15,072 bases of DNA from an uncultured Eubacterium sp. (GTDB lineage Bacteria > Bacillota_A > Clostridia > Lachnospirales > Lachnospiraceae). The notes beneath the pieces are model-generated. The model was not told the DNA's origin. It was given only the letters and a program-made list of their open reading frames with translations, and did not search any database. The position numbers and the translations under genes were made by a program. Where the stretch lies: assembly GCA_948468465.1 (NCBI GenBank), contig CAOKJJ010000125.1, positions 1 through 15,072 on the forward strand, read 5' to 3'. This document shows, piece by piece, positions 4,777 to 13,457 of the stretch; the first letter of the stretch is position 1, and each line of letters opens with the position of its first letter.

Positions 4777-6813
4777 TTATGCCAGGTTAGGCATTCTCTG
4801 CAGCACATACACGTTTCTTCCATTCATCTCAATAGAACTGCCCGCCGGATATCTCCTTTCGTTTAACAAATCCAGATAATCCCCATTCATCACAACATGT
4901 GCTTCCCCTTCGCTGTGATTGATTAAAAACAGGATTTCCCTGCCGCCGCTGATGCGTACAGATGCTTCTACCCCATCCGGCGTAACCATCGTTGATGCTA
5001 TGCCTGCTTCTTTAAAGACTTCCTCCAGAAAATGATGATAAAACGCGCGATTGGAACGGGTTCCTACATAATATGCATAACCTTTTCCAAATGAATTTTT
5101 CGTTACCACCGGCGTGTTCTGATAAAAATCCTGTTCATATACACATAAAGCTTTTGCTCCCTCAAGGTGCATCAGGTCACAAAGAATTTCCGCCGGATAG
5201 ATGCTCCCTTTATATAAGAAACTATTCGTCTCCCCTTCTGGAAGGGCGTCATTTTCTTCTACCCAGATGCCCAGAATATCCCTTAATTTTCCTGGATATC
5301 CCCCTTCTATGACCAGATCGTGCTCATTTACAATGCCGCTGAAATATGTCGTAATAAAAATGCCGCCCTCTTTTACAAATTTGCGGATTTTCTCATCTAT
5401 CCCAGGCTTTGTCATATACATAAGCGGCGCGATGACCACCTGGTACGCATTGAGCGCGTCATCCATTCCTATGATGTCCACCGGTATATTCATCTCAAAT
5501 GCCGCCGTATAATAGTCGCGGACCGCATCCAGATACTTCATATTGATGCTCGGCCCTGCGGAGTATTCTAATGCCCACCAGTTATCCCAGTCAAAAAATA
5601 TGGCTGTCCGGGCAGGCGTGCGTCCTTCCAAAAACACATTGCCGAGCTGCTTTAATTCCGCGCCAAGCTGCTCCACTTCACAAAAAACCCTCGTATCGTC
5701 TCTTCCTGCATGGTCAATCACAGCTCCATGAAATTTTTCACATGCGCCAATCGACCTTCGAATCTGAAAGAACTGAATCGCGTCCGCCCCGTGCGCTGCC
5801 GCCTGGTAGCTTAACAGACGCATTTGTCCCGGACGCTTTAATTTGTTATATGGCTGCCAGTTCGTGACACTTGGCGTCTGTTCCATCAGCACAAACGACT
5901 GCTGCTGTTTGATTCCGCGCATCAGGTCATGCACAAGCGCCGTTTCCGCCGGTGTATCGTCCGGCGCCGGATAAGCGTCCCAGGAAATAAAATCCATGCT
6001 TTTGGCCCATTTTTGATAATCCAGCGGCTTATAAAAGCCCATCAGATTTGTTGTAATTGGAATATCTGGCATTTCCTTTTTTATTTGCTCATATTCCAGG
6101 CGGAAGCATTCCAGCATGCTTTCAGACATAAACCTCCGGTATTCCAGCGTTATGCCCTGAAACATCGTCCTGTCCATGCCGTCAATTGAAAAATGCTCGC
6201 TCTGGAGATTTGGAAGTACGATTTCATCCCAGTCGTAAAACGTATGACCCCAAAAAGATGTATAAAATACGCGGTTCAGTTCTTCTATGGTGCCAAACCT
6301 CTGTTTTAGCCACATACGGAACGCTTTCTCACAATTCTCACAGTAGCACTCCCCTCCAAATTCATTGGAAATATGCCATGCCACAATATTGTCATAATCT
6401 TTGTACCTCTGCGCCAGCTTACCTGCCAGCATTGCCGCGTAATGGCGGTAGGTCGGGCTGTTCGGACAGGCATTGTGGCGCCCTCCGAATTTCCTCTTCA
6501 TCCCGTTATATTCTGTGCGCAGTATGTCAGGATGCCTTTTCGCCATCCACGCCGGATGCGCGCCTGTCGAGGTTGCCATGCATACTTTTAATCCGTTTTC
6601 CCTTACCAGTTCCATGATCTGGTCCAATGTGTCAAAGCAGTATTCATCTTCGGACGGCTGCAGCGCTGCCCAGCTGAAAGTGTTGAGCGTTACGATGTTA
6701 ATATGCGCTTTTTTCATCAGCCGCATGTCTTCCTTCCATACTTCTTTTGGCCATTGCTCCGGATTGTAATCCCCGCCGTATAAAATTGTGTCTGTGTTTG
6801 CTCCATATGTCAT
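4777..6813 (-). CDS. Glycoside hydrolase family 42 beta-galactosidase
   Basis: The 678-residue protein matches GH42 along its length. It starts with ILYGGDYNPEQWP, the usual first strand of the TIM barrel. The acid/base Glu is Glu151 in WHISNEFGG; the nucleophile is Glu311 in VLMEQTPS. The structural zinc site is visible as Cys116 and the CYCENC cluster (Cys156, 158, 161). A trimerisation domain (about 390-600, with FFDWDNWWALE) and a small C-terminal beta domain follow. It hydrolyses terminal beta-linked galactose; GH42 enzymes usually prefer oligosaccharides over lactose. There is no signal peptide, so it acts in the cytoplasm on imported sugar. AAGGAGA lies about 8 nt before the ATG, 15 bp after the GH3 stop, as the third gene of the operon. 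In this setting it probably removes galactose from xyloglucan side chains; alpha-L-arabinopyranosidase activity is an alternative in this family. No clear terminator follows; E2 lies 28 bp beyond the stop. Confidence 0.93.
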   Translation of the reverse strand: MTYGANTDTILYGGDYNPEQWPKEVWKEDMRLMKKAHINIVTLNTFSWAALQPSEDEYCFDTLDQIMELVRENGLKVCMATSTGAHPAWMAKRHPDILRTEYNGMKRKFGGRHNACPNSPTYRHYAAMLAGKLAQRYKDYDNIVAWHISNEFGGECYCENCEKAFRMWLKQRFGTIEELNRVFYTSFWGHTFYDWDEIVLPNLQSEHFSIDGMDRTMFQGITLEYRRFMSESMLECFRLEYEQIKKEMPDIPITTNLMGFYKPLDYQKWAKSMDFISWDAYPAPDDTPAETALVHDLMRGIKQQQSFVLMEQTPSVTNWQPYNKLKRPGQMRLLSYQAAAHGADAIQFFQIRRSIGACEKFHGAVIDHAGRDDTRVFCEVEQLGAELKQLGNVFLEGRTPARTAIFFDWDNWWALEYSAGPSINMKYLDAVRDYYTAAFEMNIPVDIIGMDDALNAYQVVIAPLMYMTKPGIDEKIRKFVKEGGIFITTYFSGIVNEHDLVIEGGYPGKLRDILGIWVEENDALPEGETNSFLYKGSIYPAEILCDLMHLEGAKALCVYEQDFYQNTPVVTKNSFGKGYAYYVGTRSNRAFYHHFLEEVFKEAGIASTMVTPDGVEASVRISGGREILFLINHSEGEAHVVMNGDYLDLLNERRYPAGSSIEMNGRNVYVLQRMPNLA

Positions 6814-6828
6814 ATACGTTCTCCTTTC

Positions 6829-8991
6829 CTAAGGGAATATGCTGACCTGAATATCTTTTGCCGAGCTGCCGATGCGGACCACCATTTCTTTTTGATAATC
6901 TTCGATCCCGATTCGTGCCTTTTTCGTTTCTCCCGGCTCCAAATATACCTTCCCGAATCCCTTTAGCTGCTTTACGGCCTGATTCTCTTCCCGTTTTCGG
7001 TCTTCGAGGTACACTTGTACGGTTTCTTTGCCTGCCATGTTTCCGGTATTGGCAATCTGGCACTCGACATAAGCTTTCCCGCCTTCTATTATAACCTCTG
7101 CGTTGTGATATGTAAATGAAGTATATGACAATCCGTGACCAAAGCAAAACTCAGGCTCTATCTGTTTCCAATCCAGATAACGATAGCCTACAAAAACCCC
7201 TTCCGCGTAATCTGCTGTCTCTTTCTGGGCAAAATTGCCCCATGCGTGCGCGGAGCATTGTGTATGCGTCTTGTAAAAGCTCTCCGGCAGCTTTCCGGAT
7301 GGATTGACTTTTCCAAACAATACTTCGGCGAGCGCCCTGCCGCCTTCCATTCCTGCATACCAGCTCCATACAAGGCTGTCTGCGCCGTCTATCCAACTGC
7401 CCATCTCTACCGGGCTTCCTGCGACCATTACAATAATTGTCTTAGGATTTGCCGCCAGAAGCTCTTTGATCAGCTGGTCCTGCTCGTAGGGCAGCTTCAT
7501 ATCCGTGCGGTCATTGCCTTCGCAGTCGTATTCGTGATTCAGCCCGCCGATAAAAATAACCTGGTCAAATTCTTTTGCCTTTTTGACTGCTTCTTCCCGA
7601 AGCTGTTTCCTCCTGCGTGATAATGCCGCATCCTCTTTTTGAGGATCTTCGGTCTGTCTGACAGTTCCGCCGCCATTTTCCAGGCTGCTTTCCTGCCAGT
7701 TTACATCTGATGTTGTTTCCTGCTGCGTATCTTGATGCATGTCTTTGCAGTATCCTTTTAGATAGGTAACTTTTGCATTTCCTCCAAGCAGCGACTTGAT
7801 GCCCATCAGAGGGGTGATTTCGTACAGTGCTTTGATTTCCGCGCTGCCGCCGCCTGGTGCATGCTGCAAATCTGCATTTTCGCCGATCACAAGGATTTCC
7901 TTTGTCTGTTCCTGTGACAGTGGGAGGATGCCGGAAGTGTTTTTCAGCAGCACGACAGATTCGCGTGCGGCCTCAAGCGCCGTCTGCTGATGTTTTGGCG
8001 TATTATAAATACCGCTTTTGCGCTTTCCGTCCAGCATATGGAGCCGCATCATCAGCATCAGGATATGAACGACCTTCTCGTCTATGGCGTCTTCGGATAT
8101 TTGCCCTTCTTCTATCATCTTTTTTAACGGCTGTGCCATATAATAATCATCAAAGTTACTTGTTACCGACATCTCAATATCCAGCTGAGACTGTGCAGCC
8201 TGTTTTGTATCATGCACACCTCCCCAGTCAGAGATTACAACGCCGTCGTAGTTCCATTCTTTTCTGAGTATCTGGTTCAGCAGGAAATCACTCTGGCAGC
8301 AATGTTCTTTGTACAGCCTGTTATATGCGGCCATCAAAGTATAGCAGCCTCCTTTTGTGACTGCGTCATAAAACGCGGGCAGATAAATTTCCCGCAGAGC
8401 TTTTTCATCTATTTTTACATCGACCCACAGCCGCTGCGTTTCCTGGTTATTGACGGCAAAATGCTTGACGCATGCCGCTACATCCCAGTTCTGAACGCCC
8501 TGGATATAAGGCACTGCCATCTCCTTGGTCAGATACGGATCTTCGCTGAAATATTCAAAATTGCGTCCGCATAATGGGCTGCGTTTGATATTTACGCCCG
8601 GCCCTAATATCACATCCTTGCCGCGCCCTCTGGCTTCTGCTCCCAGCACTTCCCCGACAGCTTTTGCAAGTTCCCTGTTCCAGGTGGCAGCCAGCGCGCT
8701 GTTGCACGGAAGATAGGTCACATAGTCGTCATTTCCGCATGCGCTTTTCCAGCTGTCCGGCTCAAACTCCTGGCGCACTCCCATCGGGCCGTCCGACATC
8801 GTAAGCGCTGGAATGCCAAGCCGTTTTACCGGAGCGGTGCGAAATAATTCAGCGCCATGAATCATGCCGATTTTTTCCTCTAAGGTCAGCTGCTTCATCA
8901 GCTGCCGTGCTTCCTCACGCAGGTTTTCTTTTATCATTTGCTGTTTCCCTGCATCCTGCGTTCCTTTTTCCATAATTTTTTTATTATCCAT
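6829..8991 (-). CDS. Glycoside hydrolase family 3 beta-glucosidase
   Basis: The 720-residue protein has the GH3 N-terminal barrel (about 30-320) with KHFAVNNQE and the nucleophile Asp255 in VVISDWGG, the alpha/beta sandwich domain (about 340-580) with acid/base candidate Glu491 in YDCEGNDR, and a C-terminal fibronectin-III-like domain (about 610-720). This is the common three-domain beta-glucosidase layout without a PA14 insert. Between about residues 416 and 462 lies a hydrophilic, Gln/Glu/Ser-rich insertion before the REEAVKKAKEFDQVIF strand. No signal peptide is present, so it is cytoplasmic. The start at 8991 was chosen because GGAGG lies 4 nt upstream; the longer frame to 9060 would overlap the GH31 gene and has no such site. 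It follows GH31 by 28 bp. Role: release of beta-linked glucose from oligosaccharides after xylose removal. Beta-xylosidase activity cannot be excluded from sequence alone. Confidence 0.92.
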   Translation of the reverse strand: MDNKKIMEKGTQDAGKQQMIKENLREEARQLMKQLTLEEKIGMIHGAELFRTAPVKRLGIPALTMSDGPMGVRQEFEPDSWKSACGNDDYVTYLPCNSALAATWNRELAKAVGEVLGAEARGRGKDVILGPGVNIKRSPLCGRNFEYFSEDPYLTKEMAVPYIQGVQNWDVAACVKHFAVNNQETQRLWVDVKIDEKALREIYLPAFYDAVTKGGCYTLMAAYNRLYKEHCCQSDFLLNQILRKEWNYDGVVISDWGGVHDTKQAAQSQLDIEMSVTSNFDDYYMAQPLKKMIEEGQISEDAIDEKVVHILMLMMRLHMLDGKRKSGIYNTPKHQQTALEAARESVVLLKNTSGILPLSQEQTKEILVIGENADLQHAPGGGSAEIKALYEITPLMGIKSLLGGNAKVTYLKGYCKDMHQDTQQETTSDVNWQESSLENGGGTVRQTEDPQKEDAALSRRRKQLREEAVKKAKEFDQVIFIGGLNHEYDCEGNDRTDMKLPYEQDQLIKELLAANPKTIIVMVAGSPVEMGSWIDGADSLVWSWYAGMEGGRALAEVLFGKVNPSGKLPESFYKTHTQCSAHAWGNFAQKETADYAEGVFVGYRYLDWKQIEPEFCFGHGLSYTSFTYHNAEVIIEGGKAYVECQIANTGNMAGKETVQVYLEDRKREENQAVKQLKGFGKVYLEPGETKKARIGIEDYQKEMVVRIGSSAKDIQVSIFP

Positions 8992-9019
8992 GAAGCCTCC
9001 CATAAAATTTAATGATTGA

Positions 9020-11356
9020 TCAGCAATCCGCCGTGCCAGACGTGCATAAAAATGCCCCATGTGACTGCTGCAGGCTCAGAACGGCATCTCTTCCTTCCAT
9101 CACAATTTCCGCTCCGGCTGTTTCTGTCATCATCTCTCCCACAAAGCGTATCTTTACTTTCGTATTTCCTTTGACTTCTCCGTGTATCCTGCCGCCTTCC
9201 CGCTTTAACGTCACAGAAGTGGCCAGTTTTTCGTCCTGGTATACCTCCGCATGCGCCTCTGCGGTCAGTCCATATACTTTCATCTCCAGCAAAGCCTCTC
9301 CATCCGCCGTATTCTGCTGTACAGCGATCATACTGTTTTCACGCACCCACAGCGGTACCGACAGATAGTCGTGATGTTCTTCCCGCCAGGTTCCGCCTTC
9401 TGCCGTCTCTCCGGTCAGATAATTCGTCCACAGGCCCTTCGGCAGATAATAAGACGCTCTTCCTTCCTCATTGAAAATCGGAGCCACCAAAAGGCTGTCT
9501 CCCAGCATATACTGCTTATCCAGATACCGGCAGTTCCGATCTTCCTCAAACTCCAGCGCCATGCTGCGCAGCATTGGTATCCCGGTTCTGGAGGTCATGT
9601 ATGCGCTGCTGTATAAATATGGAAGCATCTCCATTTTCAGATTTGCAAAAAACCGCACCACATCCACAGCTTCTTCATCATACAGCCACGGCACACGATA
9701 CGACTTGCTGCCATGGAACCTGCTGTGTGTAGACAACAGTCCAAAGGCCGCCCAGCGTTTATAGACATCCGGCGTCGAGGTGCTTTCAAACCCGCCAATA
9801 TCATGGCTCCAGAATCCAAATCCGCTGCTGGTCAAAGATAAGCCCCCTCTTAAGCTCTGCTCCATAGACTCATAGTCAGACCAGCAGTCTCCGCCCCAGT
9901 GAACCGGAAACTTCTGTCCGCCCACAGTCGCAGACCGGGCAAACAGTACAGCTTCTTTGCTTCCCCTGCGCATAGCCAGCACTTCATAGACCGCCTTGTT
10001 ATAAAGATACGTATAGTAATTATGCATCTTTTCAGGATCCGCGCCGTTCGCATACATCGCATCGGTTGGGATCCGCTCACCAAAATCTGTTTTAAAGCAG
10101 TCAACACCCATATCCAGCAGGCCGCCAAGCTTATCCTGATACCATTGCACCGCTTTCGGATTTGTAAAGTCAACGATCGCAAGCCCCGGCTGCCACATAT
10201 CCCACTGCCAGACATCGCCGTTTTCACGTTTCAGAAAATAGCCCTTTTCCATTCCTTCGTCAAAAAGCACAGATTCCTGACCGATATACGGATTAATCCA
10301 GACACAGACCTTGATTCCTTTCTCATGGATGCGCCGCAGCATTCCTTCCGGATCCGGGAATACCCTCTCATCCCAGACAAAGTCTGTCCAGTGAAACTCC
10401 CGCATCCAGCAGCAGTCAAAATGAAAGACGCTCAGAGGAATCCCTCTGTCAAGCATTCCATCTATAAAGCTCATAACCGTCTCTTCATCATAATCCGTCG
10501 TAAACGAGGTGGAAAGCCACACTCCGAACGTCCACTGCGGCGGCAGCGCCGGCTTTCCTGTAATGTCCGTATAGCGCACCAGGACTTCTTTCATCGAAGG
10601 CCCGTTGATCAGGAAATAATCCAGGCTTTCGCCTTTTACAGAAAATCCCACTTTGGCTACCTGATCGGATGCCACCTCAAATTCTACTTTTTCCGGGTGG
10701 TTGACGAATACTCCATATCCCTTGCTGGATAAATAAAACGGGATATTTTTATAAGACTGCTCTGTACTCGTCCCGCCATCCTCATTCCAGATGCTGACAG
10801 ACTGCCCGTTTTTCACAAAAGGAGTAAACCGTTCTCCCAGGCCATAGATCAGCTCATCTACAGAAATTCCAAGCTGCTGGCGCATATACGCATCCTGGCT
10901 GCCATGGTCATAAGCTTCTCCCTTCCAGTCCGTCTTCATATATGCCAGATCCCTTTTCCCGCTCTTGGTTAACAGCCTGCCGTCCCGTTCATAACGCATA
11001 GACCAGTTTTCCTTATTGATCACCAGGCTCAGATGTCCGCTGTATACAATGATCTCATCATCTGTCTCTTCCATATGAAAGCACTCAGATTCTTCCGGCA
11101 GGTTCAGCTCAAACCGCGTCACGTCCTGCTTCACGCCTCTATGATGAACCGTCTGTACACGAATGACCTCCGGCATAGGGGCAGTAATCCGAACCGTCAG
11201 ATTAATCCCGCCAAGCGTATCCCCCTTTTCCACGATGCGTGCGGTCGGCGCACACAAAGTGACCTCATCTTTTTTTTCATTTACCTCATACACATGCTCC
11301 GGTGAAAAGCATCCATATCCTTCTTTTAACAGCCAGCACCCATTGTGAAATTTCAT
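9020..11356 (-). CDS. yicI: GH31 alpha-xylosidase, YicI-like
   Basis: The 778-residue protein is collinear with E. coli YicI (772 residues) and shares long blocks with it, such as YGLGERFT, WNEDGGTSTEQ, YKNIPFY, VWINPYIGQ and SFGFWSHDIGGFE-like segments. Catalytic nucleophile is Asp424 in KTDFGERIP and acid/base is Asp490 in HWGGDC. YicI-type enzymes release terminal alpha-1,6-xylose from isoprimeverose units of xyloglucan oligosaccharides. The start at 11356 gives the family N-terminus (MKFHNGCWLL) and has GAGGG 9 nt upstream; an extended frame to 11428 runs through the leader hairpin and -10 box. It has no signal peptide and is the first gene of the three-gene sugar operon, divergent from the YesM/YesN pair. 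One active-site difference is seen: the FHFDCFW motif of YicI reads FHFDCCW here (Cys316 for Phe308), next to the -1 subsite. Confidence 0.93.
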   Translation of the reverse strand: MKFHNGCWLLKEGYGCFSPEHVYEVNEKKDEVTLCAPTARIVEKGDTLGGINLTVRITAPMPEVIRVQTVHHRGVKQDVTRFELNLPEESECFHMEETDDEIIVYSGHLSLVINKENWSMRYERDGRLLTKSGKRDLAYMKTDWKGEAYDHGSQDAYMRQQLGISVDELIYGLGERFTPFVKNGQSVSIWNEDGGTSTEQSYKNIPFYLSSKGYGVFVNHPEKVEFEVASDQVAKVGFSVKGESLDYFLINGPSMKEVLVRYTDITGKPALPPQWTFGVWLSTSFTTDYDEETVMSFIDGMLDRGIPLSVFHFDCCWMREFHWTDFVWDERVFPDPEGMLRRIHEKGIKVCVWINPYIGQESVLFDEGMEKGYFLKRENGDVWQWDMWQPGLAIVDFTNPKAVQWYQDKLGGLLDMGVDCFKTDFGERIPTDAMYANGADPEKMHNYYTYLYNKAVYEVLAMRRGSKEAVLFARSATVGGQKFPVHWGGDCWSDYESMEQSLRGGLSLTSSGFGFWSHDIGGFESTSTPDVYKRWAAFGLLSTHSRFHGSKSYRVPWLYDEEAVDVVRFFANLKMEMLPYLYSSAYMTSRTGIPMLRSMALEFEEDRNCRYLDKQYMLGDSLLVAPIFNEEGRASYYLPKGLWTNYLTGETAEGGTWREEHHDYLSVPLWVRENSMIAVQQNTADGEALLEMKVYGLTAEAHAEVYQDEKLATSVTLKREGGRIHGEVKGNTKVKIRFVGEMMTETAGAEIVMEGRDAVLSLQQSHGAFLCTSGTADC

Positions 11357-11391
11357 AATACTTACCCTCACTATTCTTATTAAATTTTGCC

Positions 11392-11410
11392 GCGGCAGAC
11401 ATTCTGCCGC
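11392..11410 (-). other. GC-rich leader hairpin of the sugar operon
   Basis: GCGGCAGA (11392-11399) and TCTGCCGC (11403-11410) form a perfect 8-bp stem with a 3-nt loop. It lies between the -10 box (11427-11432) and the GH31 start (11356), so it would be within about 30 nt of the transcript 5' end. There is no T-tract, so it is not a terminator; a 5'-end stabilising hairpin or an operator for a dimeric repressor are possible. Confidence 0.55.
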
Positions 11411-11575
11411 ACTGCAATTTCCACCCATTATAAAATCTATATCCTCAAATTAATACTGTATTTATTTGCAAAAAAATACTACTTTTTTTGAATCATTGTT
11501 GTGATAAAATAAAAAACAAAGAAACATCTGTCCATACATATTACCACAAACAGACTGTAAATACGAGTATCTGTG

Positions 11576-11604
11576 TAACAGTTCAGATAACTCTTGAACT
11601 GTTA
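11576..11604. promoter_or_regulatory. 10-bp perfect inverted repeat upstream of the YesM-like gene
   Basis: TAACAGTTCA (11576-11585) and TGAACTGTTA (11595-11604) are perfect complements separated by 9 bp, ending 34 bp before the kinase start. The centre-to-centre distance is 19 bp, so a dimeric regulator could contact both halves on nearly the same face of DNA; in RNA it would be a hairpin in the leader. No T-tract follows, so it is not a terminator. Confidence 0.5.
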
Positions 11605-11638
11605 TGCATTTGTATCTAAGTATTATGAGGATTTTAAT

Positions 11639-13444
11639 ATGACGAACCATTTGCATTTGCATTTCAATTACTTTTCAAAAAAGAAAATGAAGCGCCAGCT
11701 GATCACTTTATTTATTTGGGCGATTATGATTCCAGTTATCAGCATTGGCAGTGTGCTCGGCTCCTTTCTATATAAAAGGACTATCACCCATTATGAAGAG
11801 CTGGCCCGCTCGCAAAGCAGGCTGGTGCATTCCGCCATCGTATCCACCTCGATCTACCTGCACGCTACCTACGAAACTGTAATCAGCAATCCAACGCTCC
11901 AACATCTGCTTGGTACCGACGACCCTGATTACAGTACGATGGAAGCTACCGCGGAGATGAACAGGCTATTTGACAAGACACTGACGAATACCGCCATGCT
12001 GACGTCACTAAAGCTTTATGTACCGTCGAATCTTACGCACAATATAGAACCGAATAAATACATCCTGCCTTTTACAGCCGACATCACAGAATCCCAATGG
12101 TATCAAAAAGCTGTTCAGATCTCCGGCAACTTCTGGACCAGCGCCATCCGCACCGGGCAGAACAATGTAAATTACTGGGAACTTCACTACTGCTGCCGGA
12201 TTCCTGTTCCGCAGAAAAATACTTTTGCTGTACTGGTGATGTCTGTATCCAACGATTATCTGCGTAATCTGATCTCTAATAAAAATTACCAGATTTTTCT
12301 GAATGTAAATGAGCAGCCGGTCTTTATCAGCTCCGACCGCAGCTATGCCGGACAGGAATTTCCTCTGGATCTAAGCGCTGAATCTTCGGCCTCCAGAACG
12401 GGGATCTTTACGCTGTTTGACAAAAAAGTATTAGGCTCCTATACTGCCGTAAATCTTTATCATTCTTCGGACAAGCTGCATATCTTTGTCGCGGATACAA
12501 ATGCAAGGGATACGATACAGCATCTGTTGATTATTTTTTTACTGGCCATGCTGCTCGCGCTGTCAGTCTCGGCAGTCATTATATTTTTGTATGCCGCCTA
12601 TTTCAGCAGCCGCATCAATACACTCCGGCTTGCCATGTCCAAGGTCAGCAACAATGACTACGAAATCGTAGATACCATCCGGGGCGATGATGAATTAACC
12701 GCCACCTTCCGTGACATGAAGATCATGGTGGAAAAGCTGAAAACCGCGGAAGCAAAGATCTATGAGGCGCAGATCCGCGAACAGACGATCGAAAACCAGC
12801 AGCAGCAGATGGAGCTAAAACTTCTTGCAAACCAGATCAATCCACACTTTTTGTACAACACGTTAGAAGCCATCCGCATGAAAGCGCTCGTGGAAGGGAA
12901 CAGGGAGGTCGCCAATGCCATCAAGCTGTTAAGCAAATCCATGCGCTACGTTTTGAGCAACACAAGGACCTCCTATACCACCCTGCAAAAAGAGCTGGAC
13001 TATATCAACAATTATATGACAATCATGAATCTGCGTTTTCCGGACCGCATCAATTATGATATTGCCATGGACGAAGGGCTTATGCCTTCCAATTGCCGGA
13101 TCCTTCCCCTGCTGCTGCAGCCGGTAATTGAAAATGCCATCTCACACGGCCTGGAAAATAAAGAAAGAAACGGACATATTATTTTAAAACTCCGTCTGTC
13201 CCAAAATAACACCCTGCTTCGTGCAAGCGTATTTGACAACGGTATTGGGCTCTCAAAACAAAGGCTGCTTGATGTAACCTCTCATCTTGAGACGCCGCCA
13301 GATGATTCTGAACACGGCATCGGCCTTTATAATATCAACAACCGCATCCGTCTGTCCTACGGGCCGGAATACGGGATTACCATCCAAAGCAAAGAACACT
13401 TCGGTACCTGTGTAACGGTAACGCTCCCACACATCTACTTTTAG
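11639..13444 (+). CDS. YesM-like membrane sensor histidine kinase
   Basis: The 601-residue protein has transmembrane helices at about 21-44 and 296-321 around an extracytoplasmic sensor of about 250 residues (Cache-like by layout), a HAMP linker (about 322-372), then the LytS/YesM-type His_kinase domain with phospho-acceptor His403 in QINPHFLYN and a HATPase domain (N-box Asn499 in QPVIENAISHGL, G1 DNGIGL at about 533, G2 GIGLYNINNR at about 560). All catalytic boxes are intact. The start at 11639 was chosen because TGAGGA lies 8 nt upstream; a TTG-initiated extension to 11594 runs into the inverted repeat at 11595-11604. The paired regulator starts 13 bp after its stop. In carbohydrate loci this family senses extracellular sugar, often with a binding protein, and phosphorylates a YesN-type regulator. 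Here the divergent GH operon suggests xyloglucan oligosaccharides as signal; that is inference. Confidence 0.92.
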   Translation: MTNHLHLHFNYFSKKKMKRQLITLFIWAIMIPVISIGSVLGSFLYKRTITHYEELARSQSRLVHSAIVSTSIYLHATYETVISNPTLQHLLGTDDPDYSTMEATAEMNRLFDKTLTNTAMLTSLKLYVPSNLTHNIEPNKYILPFTADITESQWYQKAVQISGNFWTSAIRTGQNNVNYWELHYCCRIPVPQKNTFAVLVMSVSNDYLRNLISNKNYQIFLNVNEQPVFISSDRSYAGQEFPLDLSAESSASRTGIFTLFDKKVLGSYTAVNLYHSSDKLHIFVADTNARDTIQHLLIIFLLAMLLALSVSAVIIFLYAAYFSSRINTLRLAMSKVSNNDYEIVDTIRGDDELTATFRDMKIMVEKLKTAEAKIYEAQIREQTIENQQQQMELKLLANQINPHFLYNTLEAIRMKALVEGNREVANAIKLLSKSMRYVLSNTRTSYTTLQKELDYINNYMTIMNLRFPDRINYDIAMDEGLMPSNCRILPLLLQPVIENAISHGLENKERNGHIILKLRLSQNNTLLRASVFDNGIGLSKQRLLDVTSHLETPPDDSEHGIGLYNINNRIRLSYGPEYGITIQSKEHFGTCVTVTLPHIYF

Positions 13445-13457
13445 GAGGAAGAAAATC

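Larger units (their letters stand above)
11357..11638. promoter_or_regulatory. Divergent control region between sugar operon and YesM/YesN genes
   Basis: This 282-bp AT-rich stretch has no supported gene and must carry the promoters of both units. For the leftward operon a perfect -10 box TATAAT lies at 11427-11432 (minus strand) without a recognisable -35 box at 17 bp, as expected for a promoter needing an AraC-type activator. The upstream part holds A- and T-tracts around 11470-11488 and an inverted repeat near the yesM-like gene. I could not pick a convincing promoter for the rightward genes. Confidence 0.55.

Noticed and set aside
9899..10732. Plus-strand frame of 277 codons opposite the GH31 gene
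   Set aside because: The minus strand here encodes conserved GH31 catalytic blocks; the long antisense frame is a by-product of codon usage.
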